From Plantago major (lineage: Eukaryota > Streptophyta > Magnoliopsida > Lamiales > Plantaginaceae): a stretch of 64,000 nt of DNA. Numbering within the stretch: the first letter of the stretch is position 1; every line of letters starts with the position of its first letter. The translations under genes and the position numbers were made by a program. The notes below the pieces were generated by a model that worked only from the letters and a program-made list of their open reading frames with translations, searched no databases and had not been told where the DNA came from. The stretch covers positions 40,805,431-40,869,430 of the forward strand of contig CM048842.1 of assembly GCA_026545765.1 (NCBI GenBank), in the 5' to 3' direction. Below, one piece after another: positions 23,418 to 34,948 of this stretch.

Positions 23418-26400
23418 TGTTGGTCCAGATAACGGCAAAGTAAAAGACTAGAGGGAGGGGGGCGGGGGTGAATAGGCTTTTAAAACTTTTGTCGATAAAC
23501 ACAGTTTCTCAGAAACCTGGGGGTTTCTGATACTTAAATTCAGAGCGTGGAAGACTTTAAGATAGGTAAGTGCAGAAACAATAAGTAAGTGTGTGTGTGT
23601 GCTTTGCTGAAATGTAAATACAGAAAGGTAAATAACACAGCAAGTATAGTGGTATCTGGAGGTGGCGTAATCCTCAAACTAATCCACTTCGGTCTTTCTG
23701 AGACCTAGAATTCACTAGAAGAGATAATTGAGTTCACCTTACAATAATCCTATTCTAAGATTCCTAAACAAATGGTTCCCAACCAAATGTTCCCCCTGAG
23801 TTATTCCCCAGCTCCTAGAGCTAAGTACTTCCTCTACTCAGATAACCTTGGAGTTATTCCCTGATTTCCCAAATCAAGTACTTCCTCTACTCCACGCCTT
23901 GATGGTGTTGGTTATAAGGTTTGTCAGAGAGGCTTCTCGTATAACTTTTCTGTTGGTCCAGATAACGGCAAAGTAAAAGACTAGAGGGGGGGGGGGGTGA
24001 ATAGTCTTTTAAAACTTTTGTCGATAAAAACTATTTCTCAGATATCTGAATAGATATCTGATACTTAGATTTAGAGCGCGGAAGACTTAATAAAGATAAG
24101 TGCAGAAACAGTTAAAATGTGTGTGTGTGTTGCTGAAATGTAAATACAGAAAGGTAAATAACACAGCAAGTATAGTGGTATCTGGAGGTGGCGTAATCCT
24201 CCAACTAATCCACTTTGGTCTATCAGAGACCTAGAATCCACTAGAACGGATAATTGAGTTCACCTTACAATAAACCTATTCTAAGATTCTTAACAATTGG
24301 TTCCCAACCAAATGTTCCCCCTGAGTTGTTCCCCGGCTTTCACAGCCAAGTACTTCCTATACTCAGAAACCTTTGAGCTATTCCCTAGCTTCCCAAGCTA
24401 AGTACTTCCTATACTCAATAACCTTGGAGTTATTCCTTAGTTTCCCAAATCAAGTACTTCCTATACTCCGGTAACCTTGGAGTTATTCCCTGATTTTTTA
24501 AACTAAGTACTTCCTGTACTCCATGACAGTTATGGTGTTGGTTTTGGTTTGAGTTGTCAGATGAGCTTCTTTAACAACTTATTCAGTTATTCAGATAGCT
24601 CTGTGAATCAAGTTACTTAATACACTTTACAGCGTATGGTATCTTGTTCGATTTTACTGACCCAAGTCTTATGATATCTGTTCAAGAGAATGAATCTCAG
24701 ATAGTTGATCTTTTGATTCAACTCATTCACAGATAGCTTTGCTTGTTTAGGATCAGGACACTTAGAACTTCAGTGTTACTCAAGATCAAATGCTTTGGTC
24801 GCAACAGAAAGCTTTGTGAGTAAGTAAGTTGCTTTGAGAGAGAGTAAGATGTTCAACGTTGTGTCTAAGGTATCTTCTCAAGCAGTCTAAGTGTTGATAT
24901 TTATAGATGAATTTGAGTGTCGTTTGAATAGTATCCGTTAGGCTCAAATTCAAACTATTGATATCTGTGTATAGTACTGTAGCAGTTTTTGTCTTCTTCT
25001 TCAGAAGCTGCCGTTGCTTTTATTCAGACATCTCTGTCCGTGCATTAAATGCATTGTACTATACTTTTTGTCCTGTAGTGTCAACGGAACTATGCTTTGT
25101 ATCAGAGACTAGTGTTATCTGATTCTTTGCACGTCCTTATCTTCAATCTTCAGATACCACTTATTTATTGAAACAACTTTGTTTGCAATATATATTTCTT
25201 TTTCAGAAATGTGGTTAATGCTCAAGGTATCTGAGAATAGATATCTGTGGACACTTTCCTTGTTTTCAGATATGTCTCTTATTTCTCAGATATCTCTTGT
25301 GACACAGTTTGTTTGAAACTATTCGTGTCTTCAAGATATCCGCTAAGGTATCTCGAACAACGTTTCGATAATCTTCTAGCTTCTTCAAGTCTTCAATGTC
25401 GTTGAGCTTGTTCTGCTTGGATGTCTTCTTCTTGGTCTTCTCTTCATAAAATAAAAATTACATTTTGAGACCTAACATCCTATACAAGATTAGCTAGACT
25501 ATCATACTTAGTGGGTTTCCTCTTTTACAATGTTCAAGTGAACCAAGAGTACTAATCACCTTTCTGAGACTAAGATAAGTCATCATGTTGCTGATCAAAA
25601 TCTAAACAGATATTTCTAACAAAATATCTAACAAATTTCCTAACAAATTTCTCAAGAAATTTCCCAACAAATTTTCCAACATTTTCAGTTATGTTTTCAG
25701 AGAGCCTAATAGAACAAGACTACTTAATACACTTGTTCAGTGGATGACAGTCTGCTCTTTACTGACCCAAGTAATTGGTGTCCGTTCTGGAGAATGATCT
25801 TCAGAAATGGTATCTGATAGTTCAACTCTTTCACGAATAACAATCTCTTATTAAGGTTCAGGACAACTTAGAACTACTAGTGATTCTTCAAGCAACAGAA
25901 AGCTTTCAGAAAGGGTACTAGAGTGCTTGAGAGAATACTTTGCTTGATGGTAAGTTTGCAAGATAGAGCGTTCTAAGGTATGTTCTTCAAGCATCTAAGT
26001 GTGTGATATATATAGATAAATTTGAGAGGCGTTTGAATTGTATCCGTTGTGCTCTCTATCAAATTATATCCGTTTATATCTTGAACTATGTACTCAGAAG
26101 TCACTATCTCATTTTCGAGAGGATCGCTTTAAGATTTCGCCGATGCATTTAATGCATAAATCTTGTTCATTGTCCTTTAGTCTCAACGGATACATGAGCC
26201 TTTCTGATGGCTTGCATGCTCCATACTCATGATGTCATATGTCCAGAATCATATCCCGAAAATAAGTTAATATACTTAAGAAAGGATTAAGGACATAGTC
26301 TTTCTGAGTTAGACTAAACCTTTGTGTCTTCATAAACCTTGTGCAATCTTCAGTTTTCTAATCTTCAGAAAAGCTCCATTGCTAGGATTGATCTTCATGG

Positions 26401-26582
26401 TCTTCTTGAAATAAAAATTACACTCAGAGACCTATAATCCTAATACAAGATTTACTAGACTAATCATACTCAGTGATTTCCTCTTTTACAATGTTCAAGT
26501 GAACCAAGAGCACTAAATCACCTTTCTGGCTAAGATAAGAACATGTGATGAGTGATCAAAATACTAACAGATATTCCTAACA
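23418..26582 (-). repeat. 5' LTR of the SIRE-like element, split by a solo LTR
   Basis: LTR sequence runs 23418-23950 and 25682-26582 on the plus strand, about 1.43 kb without the nested insert. It begins TGTTGGTCC and ends CCTAACA. Confidence 0.88.
23951..25681 (-). mobile_element. Solo LTR of the same SIRE-like family, nested
   Basis: 1731 bp from TGTTGGTCC to TTCCAACA, with a perfect 5-bp target duplication TTTTC at 23946-23950 and 25682-25686. Its first 600 bp resemble the LTR it sits in, with clear divergence, so it is another subfamily. A solo LTR is what recombination between the two LTRs of a full element leaves behind. Fossil. Confidence 0.92.
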
Positions 26583-26587
26583 GATAG

Positions 26588-27067
26588 CGACGCGCGTGTA
26601 AAACGAATATTAAATATTCTTAAATAAAAGACATAAAGCAAACTAAATACTATGTAAGTATTTAATGCTAATCATAATATGTGCTCAATTCAATGAATTT
26701 CACCTAAACAAGATTGAGTGGGTGATTAGTCACATAGAGTAAAAGCGTGATTGAAAGCGGAAATGAGAATTCACCGAAATCGATTTATTTTGGAGCGGGG
26801 GCGTCGATATAGCGTTAGTTAATATACACTCTCAAGACATTTTTACTTCCTTGGATGAGCTCAGAAATCCACATTTTTACTTCCTTGGATGAGCGTTTAG
26901 TGAGAATAATAGTTTCTTTTTGGGAAAATTACAGCCCTAGTATATGCTATAACCATCATCCCCAATCTCAGTTAACTTCAAAATCTAAGAATTACAAAAT
27001 CAAGGAAAAAGGAGCGACTACGCTATTGGGGGATCATGTTCGTGGTTCGTAGGTAAAGAATTTACTA
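26588..27067. other. Spacer, no gene seen
   Basis: Joins directly to 18740-18778 if the SIRE-like insertion is ignored. It holds a 22-bp direct duplication centred on TACTTCCTTGGATGAGC (about 26840 and 26875). The short frame at 26855-27052 matches nothing I recognise. Confidence 0.45.
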
Positions 27068-27324
27068 CTTTCCTCTGTCCCGGTCAAAGGTTCAATCAAT
27101 CGTCTGCAACTTTGACTTCGAATTAATCATGATTAATCATACGCTGATGTAAAAGATTCAATTGAATTGTACAGTATTAGTATAATAAAATTTTAGTTCC
27201 TAAGGTTTCATTATATAATTTTATCGAACATTTTACACTTGAGAGTTAAGATTTCGTAGTCAAATTTAAACACAGTTGACCTAGAAAAAGTCAAAATGGG
27301 AACCTTTAACCGGGACGGAGAAAA
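27068..27324. mobile_element. Stowaway-like MITE, degraded ends
   Basis: Inverted ends CTCTGTCCCGGTCAAAGGTT (from 27073) and AACCTTTAACCGGGACGGAG (to 27320), with TA before the left end. About 255 bp, no coding capacity. Confidence 0.75.
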
Positions 27325-27848
27325 TCCCAGTTAGGAGGATTCCAAGGCAAGTTTCACTAGTTTCATGTGTAGCCGAGGGTTGTGGTTCTTATAGTCCATG
27401 TCATGTTTTCGGTTATATATTATACTAGTAAAATTGTGCACGTGAAAATTCACATGTCAAATAAATGAGTGCCTCATATTAAAATTACATATAATTATAT
27501 ATGTTAATTATAAATTCAATCATAATATATGTTATATGAGTTATTAATAAAAATATAAATTTTGGTGATTATAATAGGTAACCCCCTTCTCTTTTTTTTT
27601 TTTTTTCTTCTTTTCCATTTTAGCTTTATTTTAATAGGTGAAATTTGGAGTCAAAATTAATTCAATTGGTCAAAATTAAATTGACTGGTGTAATAACTAC
27701 CTTGGGGTAGTTCTCTTTTAGAATAGTAAACATACTACCCATAATTACATTCTACATCATCTAATATACAATAGAGGTGAAATTACGTATACACTCCCTG
27801 CATAATAGCGTAAATACAGATAAATTCACGCCAAATTACTTTATAACA
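27325..27848. other. Spacer before the MULE left arm
   Basis: No gene. A GGTGAAATTACGTATAC stretch at about 27778 looks like a Mutator-type element end and may be the true left terminus of the MULE; the matching sequence is not seen beyond 39249. Confidence 0.4.
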
Positions 27849-28180
27849 TATGAACCCTCTGCCATTAAAAAAAGGTAATGGCTATTAGTTGGTCCAAGTC
27901 AACGGAGTTTTTTTTTTTTTTAAATTAAACGTCATAAAAAACATTTATGACATTATAATAAGACTTGTTCTTCCAAAAGTACCCCTTGTAGGTTTAAAAG
28001 TTAAGTTCTCTAAGAGGTTTGAAAGTAATGTTTTGAATATGAACAAAAACTGAAAATGAAATGTAAAATGGAATGACTTTATTGGTTGTTTCTTGTTATT
28101 TTAGCATGAACCTAAAATATTTAGACAATATTTATGTGATAGTTCATACAAGAAGGCCAAATTGGTGCATATTTAGTTGG
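27849..28180 (+). repeat. MULE left terminal inverted repeat arm
   Basis: Inverted partner of 38925-39249. It carries T-rich runs and ends inward near GTTCATACAAGAA. A short hairpin AAATTGGTGCATA/TATGCACCAATTT follows at 28158-28230. Confidence 0.8.
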
Positions 28181-28805
28181 TTGGTTCATTAAGCATACCA
28201 TATTTAAATAGTAGTTATGCACCAATTTAGCCTGCTTAATGAACTTCCACATAATTAATATCTAAATTCATATACCCCTGTTAGAGCACCCTTACTCATC
28301 TAGACACCACTTATTTCAACAATTACATCTAAGTCCATTTTGCCTAATTTTCATTGACCAGCTTTTAAGCCACATTTCATTATTCTCCAAACAAACATGG
28401 CCTTAGCTACAGTATCCTTATTAAGTTTTAATTATTCCAATTGTCCACAACTCCATCCACCTGCCAAAACCTCTTCGTCTTCCTCAACCCCTCTGCCATT
28501 AACGAACAAAACAAAGCTCAATTGTGAACCAAAATTGTCACTGTTACCGGTGTAATCACTGTTCGTGAAGCTTGGACGACGACAGTAAGATGAGATTTCT
28601 TCTTTGCGTTTCAAAAATTCTTCTTCTTCTTCTTTTTTTTTTTGGAATTCATGAACGTAATAGTGTGGGCGAGCATAATTTTCCCTCGGATTATAATGGG
28701 TGTCGTTGTAGAGTTCTGTGTAAATACCCAGGGTTTTTAGTGTGATTCTGTTATTTTCTTACAATTTCCTTGAATTTGTTGTTGTTATTGTTGTTTACAG
28801 TTGCA
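28181..28805 (+). promoter_or_regulatory. MULE leader and promoter region
   Basis: No ORF. A polypyrimidine stretch followed by TTTACAG ends at 28800, six bases before the transposase ATG, so the leader probably contains an intron. TATA placement is not obvious. Confidence 0.4.
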
Positions 28806-30721
28806 ATGGGTGCCAAATATGATATCAGAATCCACCTGAACAAGGAACAATGTATGCTCGTTGATGTTGATCCTAAAAGGTATACACACGCGAAACTCTT
28901 GAAGGATATTGAAATGTATGCTTTAGATGATGTTCCTGGTCATGGTTCTCTGTTTTTTACTTTGGTGGCTTATGTTGAGAATTCATTTGAGACTATTGAA
29001 GTTTTTGATGATCATACTGTGAAGTTAATGTTTGAGAGGAACAACATAAACAAAGAGATTGAGTTGCACGTAACTATTGAACATGTTGAACCTTTAGCCA
29101 TAGACAGTACTTGCACTAAAACAGATGCAGCCTGTGGTATTGATGTTGAGTATGTTCCCCATCCCAAAGATCAAAATGAACCACCTGCTAGAAGAAGATT
29201 GTTTAGGCAAAGAAGGTGTAAACCAAAGCAACCTACAATGCCTTCCAAGTACCCTCCTGAAGCGATTGACTTAAGTGATGATGATGATGAAATGCCCCCA
29301 CCCCCTGTCACTCAATCAACACAAACTCCACCACATAGCCCACAAGCACCACCTGTTGCACAAACTCCCCCTGCACAAACTCCACATGTTGATCAAGAGA
29401 TCAACCTATTGCACAAACTCCACCCTCTACTCAGAAAGATAACACCCAAGCAACCCTAAGTCCCTATATTCCAAGACAAGTTGATCCTACTCTTGTTAAG
29501 TCTATAGGAAGTGATTGTTTAGTTGGTGATGATGATTTTGAGACTTTGTTGCAAAATATTTTCACAAAAAACCTTCCTAAAGAACAAGTGCAAACTGGTG
29601 AACCTAGTAGTACAAATAAAGGGGAAGGAGATTGGTGGAAGACTGGGTAGAGAATGAAGATGATATTGCTGCAAAAAAAAACAGAGGATTCTTGATGAGA
29701 AAATGAAAGGAAAAATGGTTGAACTAAGCAGGAGTGAGAGTGATGATAGTGATGATAGTGATGATGAGACCTATCATAATGGTGATAGTCAGACTGATTA
29801 TACTGAGAGTACTACTGATGATGATAAGAATGAAGAATTTGAGAGTGCATTGAATGATAACCAAAATGAAAGTGAACAAGCTGTGGAAGATAATGCTGAG
29901 GATGGTGTAGAAAGTGAAGATGACAGGCATTTGTTTGATTGGAAAAATGATACACCTAAGTTTATATATTTCCATAACAATGAAGATGAGGAAATAGGCT
30001 TTAACAGGTGTGTGCCATCTGATAATGAGGAGAACCAAACTGTTGAAAATGTTGTTGGTGATATGAATGCATCTCAAGAAAATGTGAATGCATCTCAGGA
30101 AAATGCCAATACAAATGTGCATACTGAGGATGCAAATGTAAGAAATGAGAATGTGCATAATGAGACTGAACACTACAAAAAAAATCAGGTTTAGGGACGG
30201 ATTTATCCGTCCCTAAACCCTTCCCGATTCGTCCCTAATCCGTTAGGGACGGATAGGGACGCCCGTCCTTAAAACGGGCGTCTCTAACCGTTTAGGGACG
30301 GATATATTATCCGTCCCTAACCAGGGACGGATTTTATCCGTCCCTAATGGTCAAACACCATTAGAGACGGATAATATCCGTCTCTAATGGCTGTGACCAT
30401 TAGGGACGGATTTATCCGTCCCTAACCTTAGGGACGGATAAATCCGTCCCTAATCCGTCTCTAAACTGTTTTTTTTTTAATTTTTTTTTATTTTAATGTT
30501 TTTCACATTACACCTGTTTTACAATGTAGTAGATAATATACCCGAAAGTGATAAAATTGCATTAATTAAAATAGAGATTCGATAAAATATCCGAACAAAA
30601 GACTAAATATCCGAATAAGTTGAATAATGTGAAAAGTATGTATCTAGAACAACGTAAGTACATGAGCATCTATGAACCGGGAGGAGGCGGTGGTTGTTGG
30701 TTCGATGAACATCATTGTGCC

Positions 30722-31010
30722 ATCTCATCCATCCGACGAGTGATATGAGCTTCTTTGCTCTAGAAGTCGATCGATCGTTTGCTTAAGAGGATTCATCAGC
30801 TCATTCACCTGTTCTTGAGTGTAGAAATTTCCACGTGATGAGGATGACTGCTGAGACACGGAGAAGCTACCACCGGGTGTCAATGAAGGGCCCAAACCGC
30901 CGAGCCCATACACTCGACCCTCGGCGTCCATCGGATTAACTTGGAAGAATATTTGGTCTGCTCTCGAATTGTGAGTTCATGACCATCGATCATCCTCTCC
31001 TCCATAATTC
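30722..31010 (-). repeat. Inverted duplication arm 1 within CACTA 1
   Basis: The minus-strand exon sequence here (ATGATCGATGGTCATGAACT and on) recurs on the plus strand at 32487-32755, roughly 85-90% alike by eye. The two arms face each other across about 1.5 kb. Confidence 0.85.
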
Positions 31011-32312
31011 GCTCCACCTCGACCGCAATAGTGTAGTGCATACGAAATGAGATCTGCTTTTAGGAAGATACGCTCGAGCCAAAATATACACAAATACAAA
31101 TGTGAACCTTAACAAAGAAACATACCCCAATTTGCTGCCCTAGGATCACCACATGCCATTCTTCATTTTGCCTTCTTAAAGTGGTGAAGAGCAAGTGGGC
31201 TCCGCATGGAGTCAAGAACATGCAAACAAGTAGAAAGTTGTTAGAAATGAAAGCAAAAAACATAAGTACAAATCATATAGCAACACAGAAATAACATATA
31301 TACTAACCGACATCTGGTGGTCTCAGAATAACAGCCCGACCCATAATGATGCTGGAGGTGCTGTACCATCTCGCCTCGGTCAACCGTTCGCTCTGTTCTT
31401 CGCCATGTCCATGACAAGTGGATCTCTCCAGTAAACCTGCCAAAGTGCCCACTCGTCATCCCCCATCCACTGCGGCTTTACCCCAGATGCTTTCATGTTG
31501 CAAACCATCCTCTTATAACACTCTGACCCAACAGTCTCGAAAACAGGCCACAGTTGGGGAATGAGGGCATTGGGAATGAAGTAGAGTTTCTACAACATTT
31601 CCATAAGTAGCAAGCCCAAATATATTAATGAAAGCTGGAATTTAAAGTAAACACAAGTACAGTGGCTAACATACCACGAAATCAGCACAACAAGTTCAGA
31701 CTCAAATTGTCCTAAAATTTACTAACACAACGGTGACTAACATATCACCCAAGTACAGTGGCTAATATACCACTCAATCAGCACAACAAGTCAAAGAACA
31801 TGGATAAAGCTTTGTAACATTTAAGCTTACCCGCATCTCATCAAAATAATGATGCTTCATCCTATCCGGGAGCGTAGACCACTTCTCCCCTCCTTCACCG
31901 GCTTCTCCTCAAGTCTTATAATCTTACCAAGATTTTCGAGGCACCCGTACAAAGCATGTTACAAATGAGATAGACATGAAACAAACATTATTAGTATATT
32001 CACCCGACATTTAGTAATTATCTGAAGTTATGTTCTACAAATGCATAATACTTACTTCTTCCCGTTCGGGAACAAAACCGGCTTCCCATTCCAACTAGCA
32101 CCGGGTGTCAGAACGGTGTAGGGACACCCGTCGGAGGATAAGTCAGCAAACATTGGTGACGTCCCCACGCTCGAGCCAGTGGGAGTCTCAGGAACATGTG
32201 ACTGTGAACTCCCTCCAATGTCATAGCCCCCCGAAGGGCTACCTGCATCAGGACCACCACTAGTAGCACTAATGGCCGGTGGACAGTATGTGGACCTCCT
32301 TTGCCTCGGCAT
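30725..32312 (-). pseudogene. CACTA ORF1-type gene (plant transposase, Ptta/En/Spm)
   Basis: The minus-strand reading starts MPRQRRSTYC at 32312, a Ser/Gly/Pro-rich first exon running to about 32057. Next come short exons: WSTLPDRMKHHYFDEMR with a GT donor at about 31837, then FIPNALIPQLWPVFETVG through MGDDEWALWQVYW (31600-31400), the conserved core of the Transposase_24 family. The last segment (30931-30725) is QEQVNELMNPLKQTI-like. In CACTA elements this is the DNA-binding accessory protein, not the cutting enzyme. A stop after KNRANG near 31378 and poor exon joins suggest it is dead. Confidence 0.75.
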
Positions 32313-32486
32313 CTGCAAATTCATACAACAAGTGTTAGTAAGAAAGACGAGATGAATTGACATGTAAAACATATATAATAGACACTTAATAAAGCATATA
32401 TAACAAGTTGTAGTAAGAAAGATAAGTTGAATTGGCATGCATGTAAAACATATACATTTAACACGTCAAGAAGACTAAAAAGTCGA

Positions 32487-32755
32487 GACGGATTATGGAG
32501 GAGAGGATGATCGATGGTCATGAACTCACAATTCGAGAGCAGGACCAAATATTCTTCCAAGTTAATCCGATGGACGCTAAGGGACGCTAAGGGAGCAGGA
32601 CCAAATATTCTTCATTGACACCCGGTGGTAGATTCTCCGTGTCGCAGCAGGCATCCTCATCACGTGAAAATTTCTACACTCAAGAGCAGGTGAATCCTCT
32701 CAAGCAAACGATCGATCAACTTCTAGAGCAGCAAGCTCATATCACTCGGAACGGT
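32487..32755 (+). repeat. Inverted duplication arm 2 within CACTA 1
   Basis: Plus-strand copy of the exon at 30722-31010, with a short internal duplication (GACGCTAAGG twice, near 32573) replacing part of the middle. It lies upstream of the ORF1 start in opposite orientation. Confidence 0.85.
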
Positions 32756-34948
32756 TCCTTCATGCACTTCATCATCCCCGACTCAAACAATTAGTATGTG
32801 TAAGTGCAAAAGCAATGAAGGATTCAACCCCTTCCACAAAACTAGATTCAATTATGCCATTAACAGTGCGACGGTACATCCATGAACGACCGGGATTCAT
32901 AATTCAACAATTAACCTGCGTCTCAATTTATTAGATTTATAACATGTATAACATTACGTATTTAGTTTCATTACAATTACAATTACATTTTTAATTATGA
33001 TACGGTAACAATTGGTAATGAATTACATGCATTTTACGATTACAATTCAATTTTATAGTAGTTAAACTTCCATATATCTATTAACATTACAAATTGTAGA
33101 TGAAAATATTATTGATTGTTTTTATGTTAATACTCCAAAATTATATTAAAATCACCAAAATCACCAAATTGTCTCCAAACACACAATTAAATCTTCATAA
33201 TCCTAGTACGTATACGAAAATAGCTAAGTAAATACCCTACACACTTACAATCATAGTAACATCATACTAGCAATCCAATTTCACAATAAATATATCAATT
33301 GCACATCTCAAAGCTAACCCAATACGTAATATAAGCTAAATTATCTACTACATACTTCCTATAAACATACAATTGATCAAACTAGTCGAAATTCATAAAA
33401 ATTCCCAAAATTTTAAAAGTAAGGGTTTTAGCCAAAATACCTTCAATTTCGGGAAAAATAGCAGATGAAAGTTGAAATTGATGCACAATCCAAGCTCCTT
33501 GTCCGACGAGCTTCGAAACGAGACCAAGATTGGCCGGAATCGTCGAGATTTGGCCGGAAAATGCTTGGGACGAATTGGGAGAAAGGAAGGAAGAAGGAAT
33601 GAAATGGAAATAGAAATGATTCTGCTTCCCGTGTTCTATTTAGAACACTGAGCTTTAGGGACGGATTTTTTATCCGTCCCTAAGCCGTCTCTACCATTAG
33701 GGACGGATATCTCTCCGTCCCTAAAAAATTTTTTTTTTTTTTTTTTTTACGGGTCAACAATTTTAGGGACGGATAAAAAATCCGTCCCTAAAACAGAGAC
33801 GGATTATATAATCCGTCCCTAATTAAAGACGGATTAGGGACGGATTATATAATCCGTCCCTAATTAAAGACGGATTAGGGACGGATTATCCGTCCCTACT
33901 TAAGGACGGATTAGGGACGGCTTAGGGACGGATAGGCCTATCCGTCCCTAATCCGTCCCTAAAAGTGCCGATTCGTCCCTAAATTAGGGACGGATAATAT
34001 CCGTCCCTAATTTCCGTCCCTAAAACCGAACTTTCTTGTAGTGGAAACTGGGAATGATTCAGATGCTGATTTTTATCCAAGTGGGGATGAGGATGATGAA
34101 CTGAGTGAACAAGATTGGATAGGTGATGAATTCCAAGTCAACTGTGAGGACTGGGACAAGGAGTCCAAGGAAGGAGATTGTTTTGGCAGTATACATGAGT
34201 TGAGAAGGAGGGTAAAGGAGTATGTTCTCAAGGTAGGGTTCCATCTAGTGAGAAAGAAGAATGACAGGAACAGATACACATTATGCTGTGGGGGGGGGGG
34301 GGGGAGGATGCCAATGGAGACTCCATCCAGGTATATATTCATAGACTTGTTAATTTAGATTTTATCCATTTCATTGATTAATTTATGCTATTAAAACTGC
34401 AGGTGTGCTGGATGATGAAATGTCTTTCATGATAAGGAGTTACCATGGAGTACATAGATGTGTGAGGAGAGTTGATGAAAGACAAGCTGGTTCAAACTGG
34501 CTAGCTAGCAATATACTTGATCAATTGAGACAGAATCCAAGTATGAGTGCCAAGAAACTGGAAACTTGGGTGTCAGATAAGCTTGGAGTTGTGGTTCCTT
34601 ACATGAGAGTTTCAGGGCAAAACAAAAGGCATTGGAAATAATAGGAGGGAACCATGAAGAAGCTTTTAAGCTGTCACCTAAGTACAGAGAAATGCTACTT
34701 AGATCAAATCCAGGTTCTGTTGTGGAGATGTGTGTGAAACCTGCCATAAATAGGCCACCTCTATTTCAGAGGTTTTTCTATGGCTTGGAAGGACTTAGGA
34801 GGGGTTTCTTAAATGGATGCAGCCCCTTCCTATTCTTTGATGGTTGTCACCTCAGAGGAAGATATGGTGGGATGTTGTAGAGTGCAGTTGGCACTGATGC
34901 CAACTGTGGTATCTTCCTAGTAGCTTGGGCCATAGTTGAGTCTGAGTG

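Larger units (their letters stand above)
18779..26582 (-). mobile_element. SIRE-like Ty1/Copia element (fossil)
   Basis: A perfect 5-bp target duplication GATAG flanks it (18774-18778, 26583-26587). The ends are TGTTGGTCCAG and CCTAACA. In minus-strand order: a long 5' LTR (26582 down to 23418, containing a nested solo LTR), a tRNA-Met primer site TGGTATCAGAGC (23415-23404), gag, protease, integrase and a partial 3' LTR (about 19350 down to 18779). LTRs of about 1.4 kb and the large gag fit the SIRE/Maximus lineage. It is broken, with several breaks, and not every pol domain is visible. Confidence 0.9.
30171..34043 (-). mobile_element. CACTA element 1 (En/Spm), GGGACGGAT family
   Basis: Starts CACTACAAAAAAAATC and ends TTTCTTGTAGTG, with a 3-bp target duplication GAA (30168-30170, 34044-34046): all diagnostic of CACTA transposons. 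Subterminal arrays of AGGGACGGAT and its complement ATCCGTCCCT fill about 30192-30470 and 33655-34025, alternating in orientation; such repeats bind the TNPA-like protein. 3873 bp. It contains one decayed protein gene on the minus strand and an inverted duplication, but no TNP2-type DDE transposase that I can see, so it is non-autonomous. Confidence 0.95.

Noticed and set aside
29724-30173. 149-codon minus-strand frame, Ile-rich
   Set aside because: It is the antisense shadow of the acidic linker of the MULE transposase.
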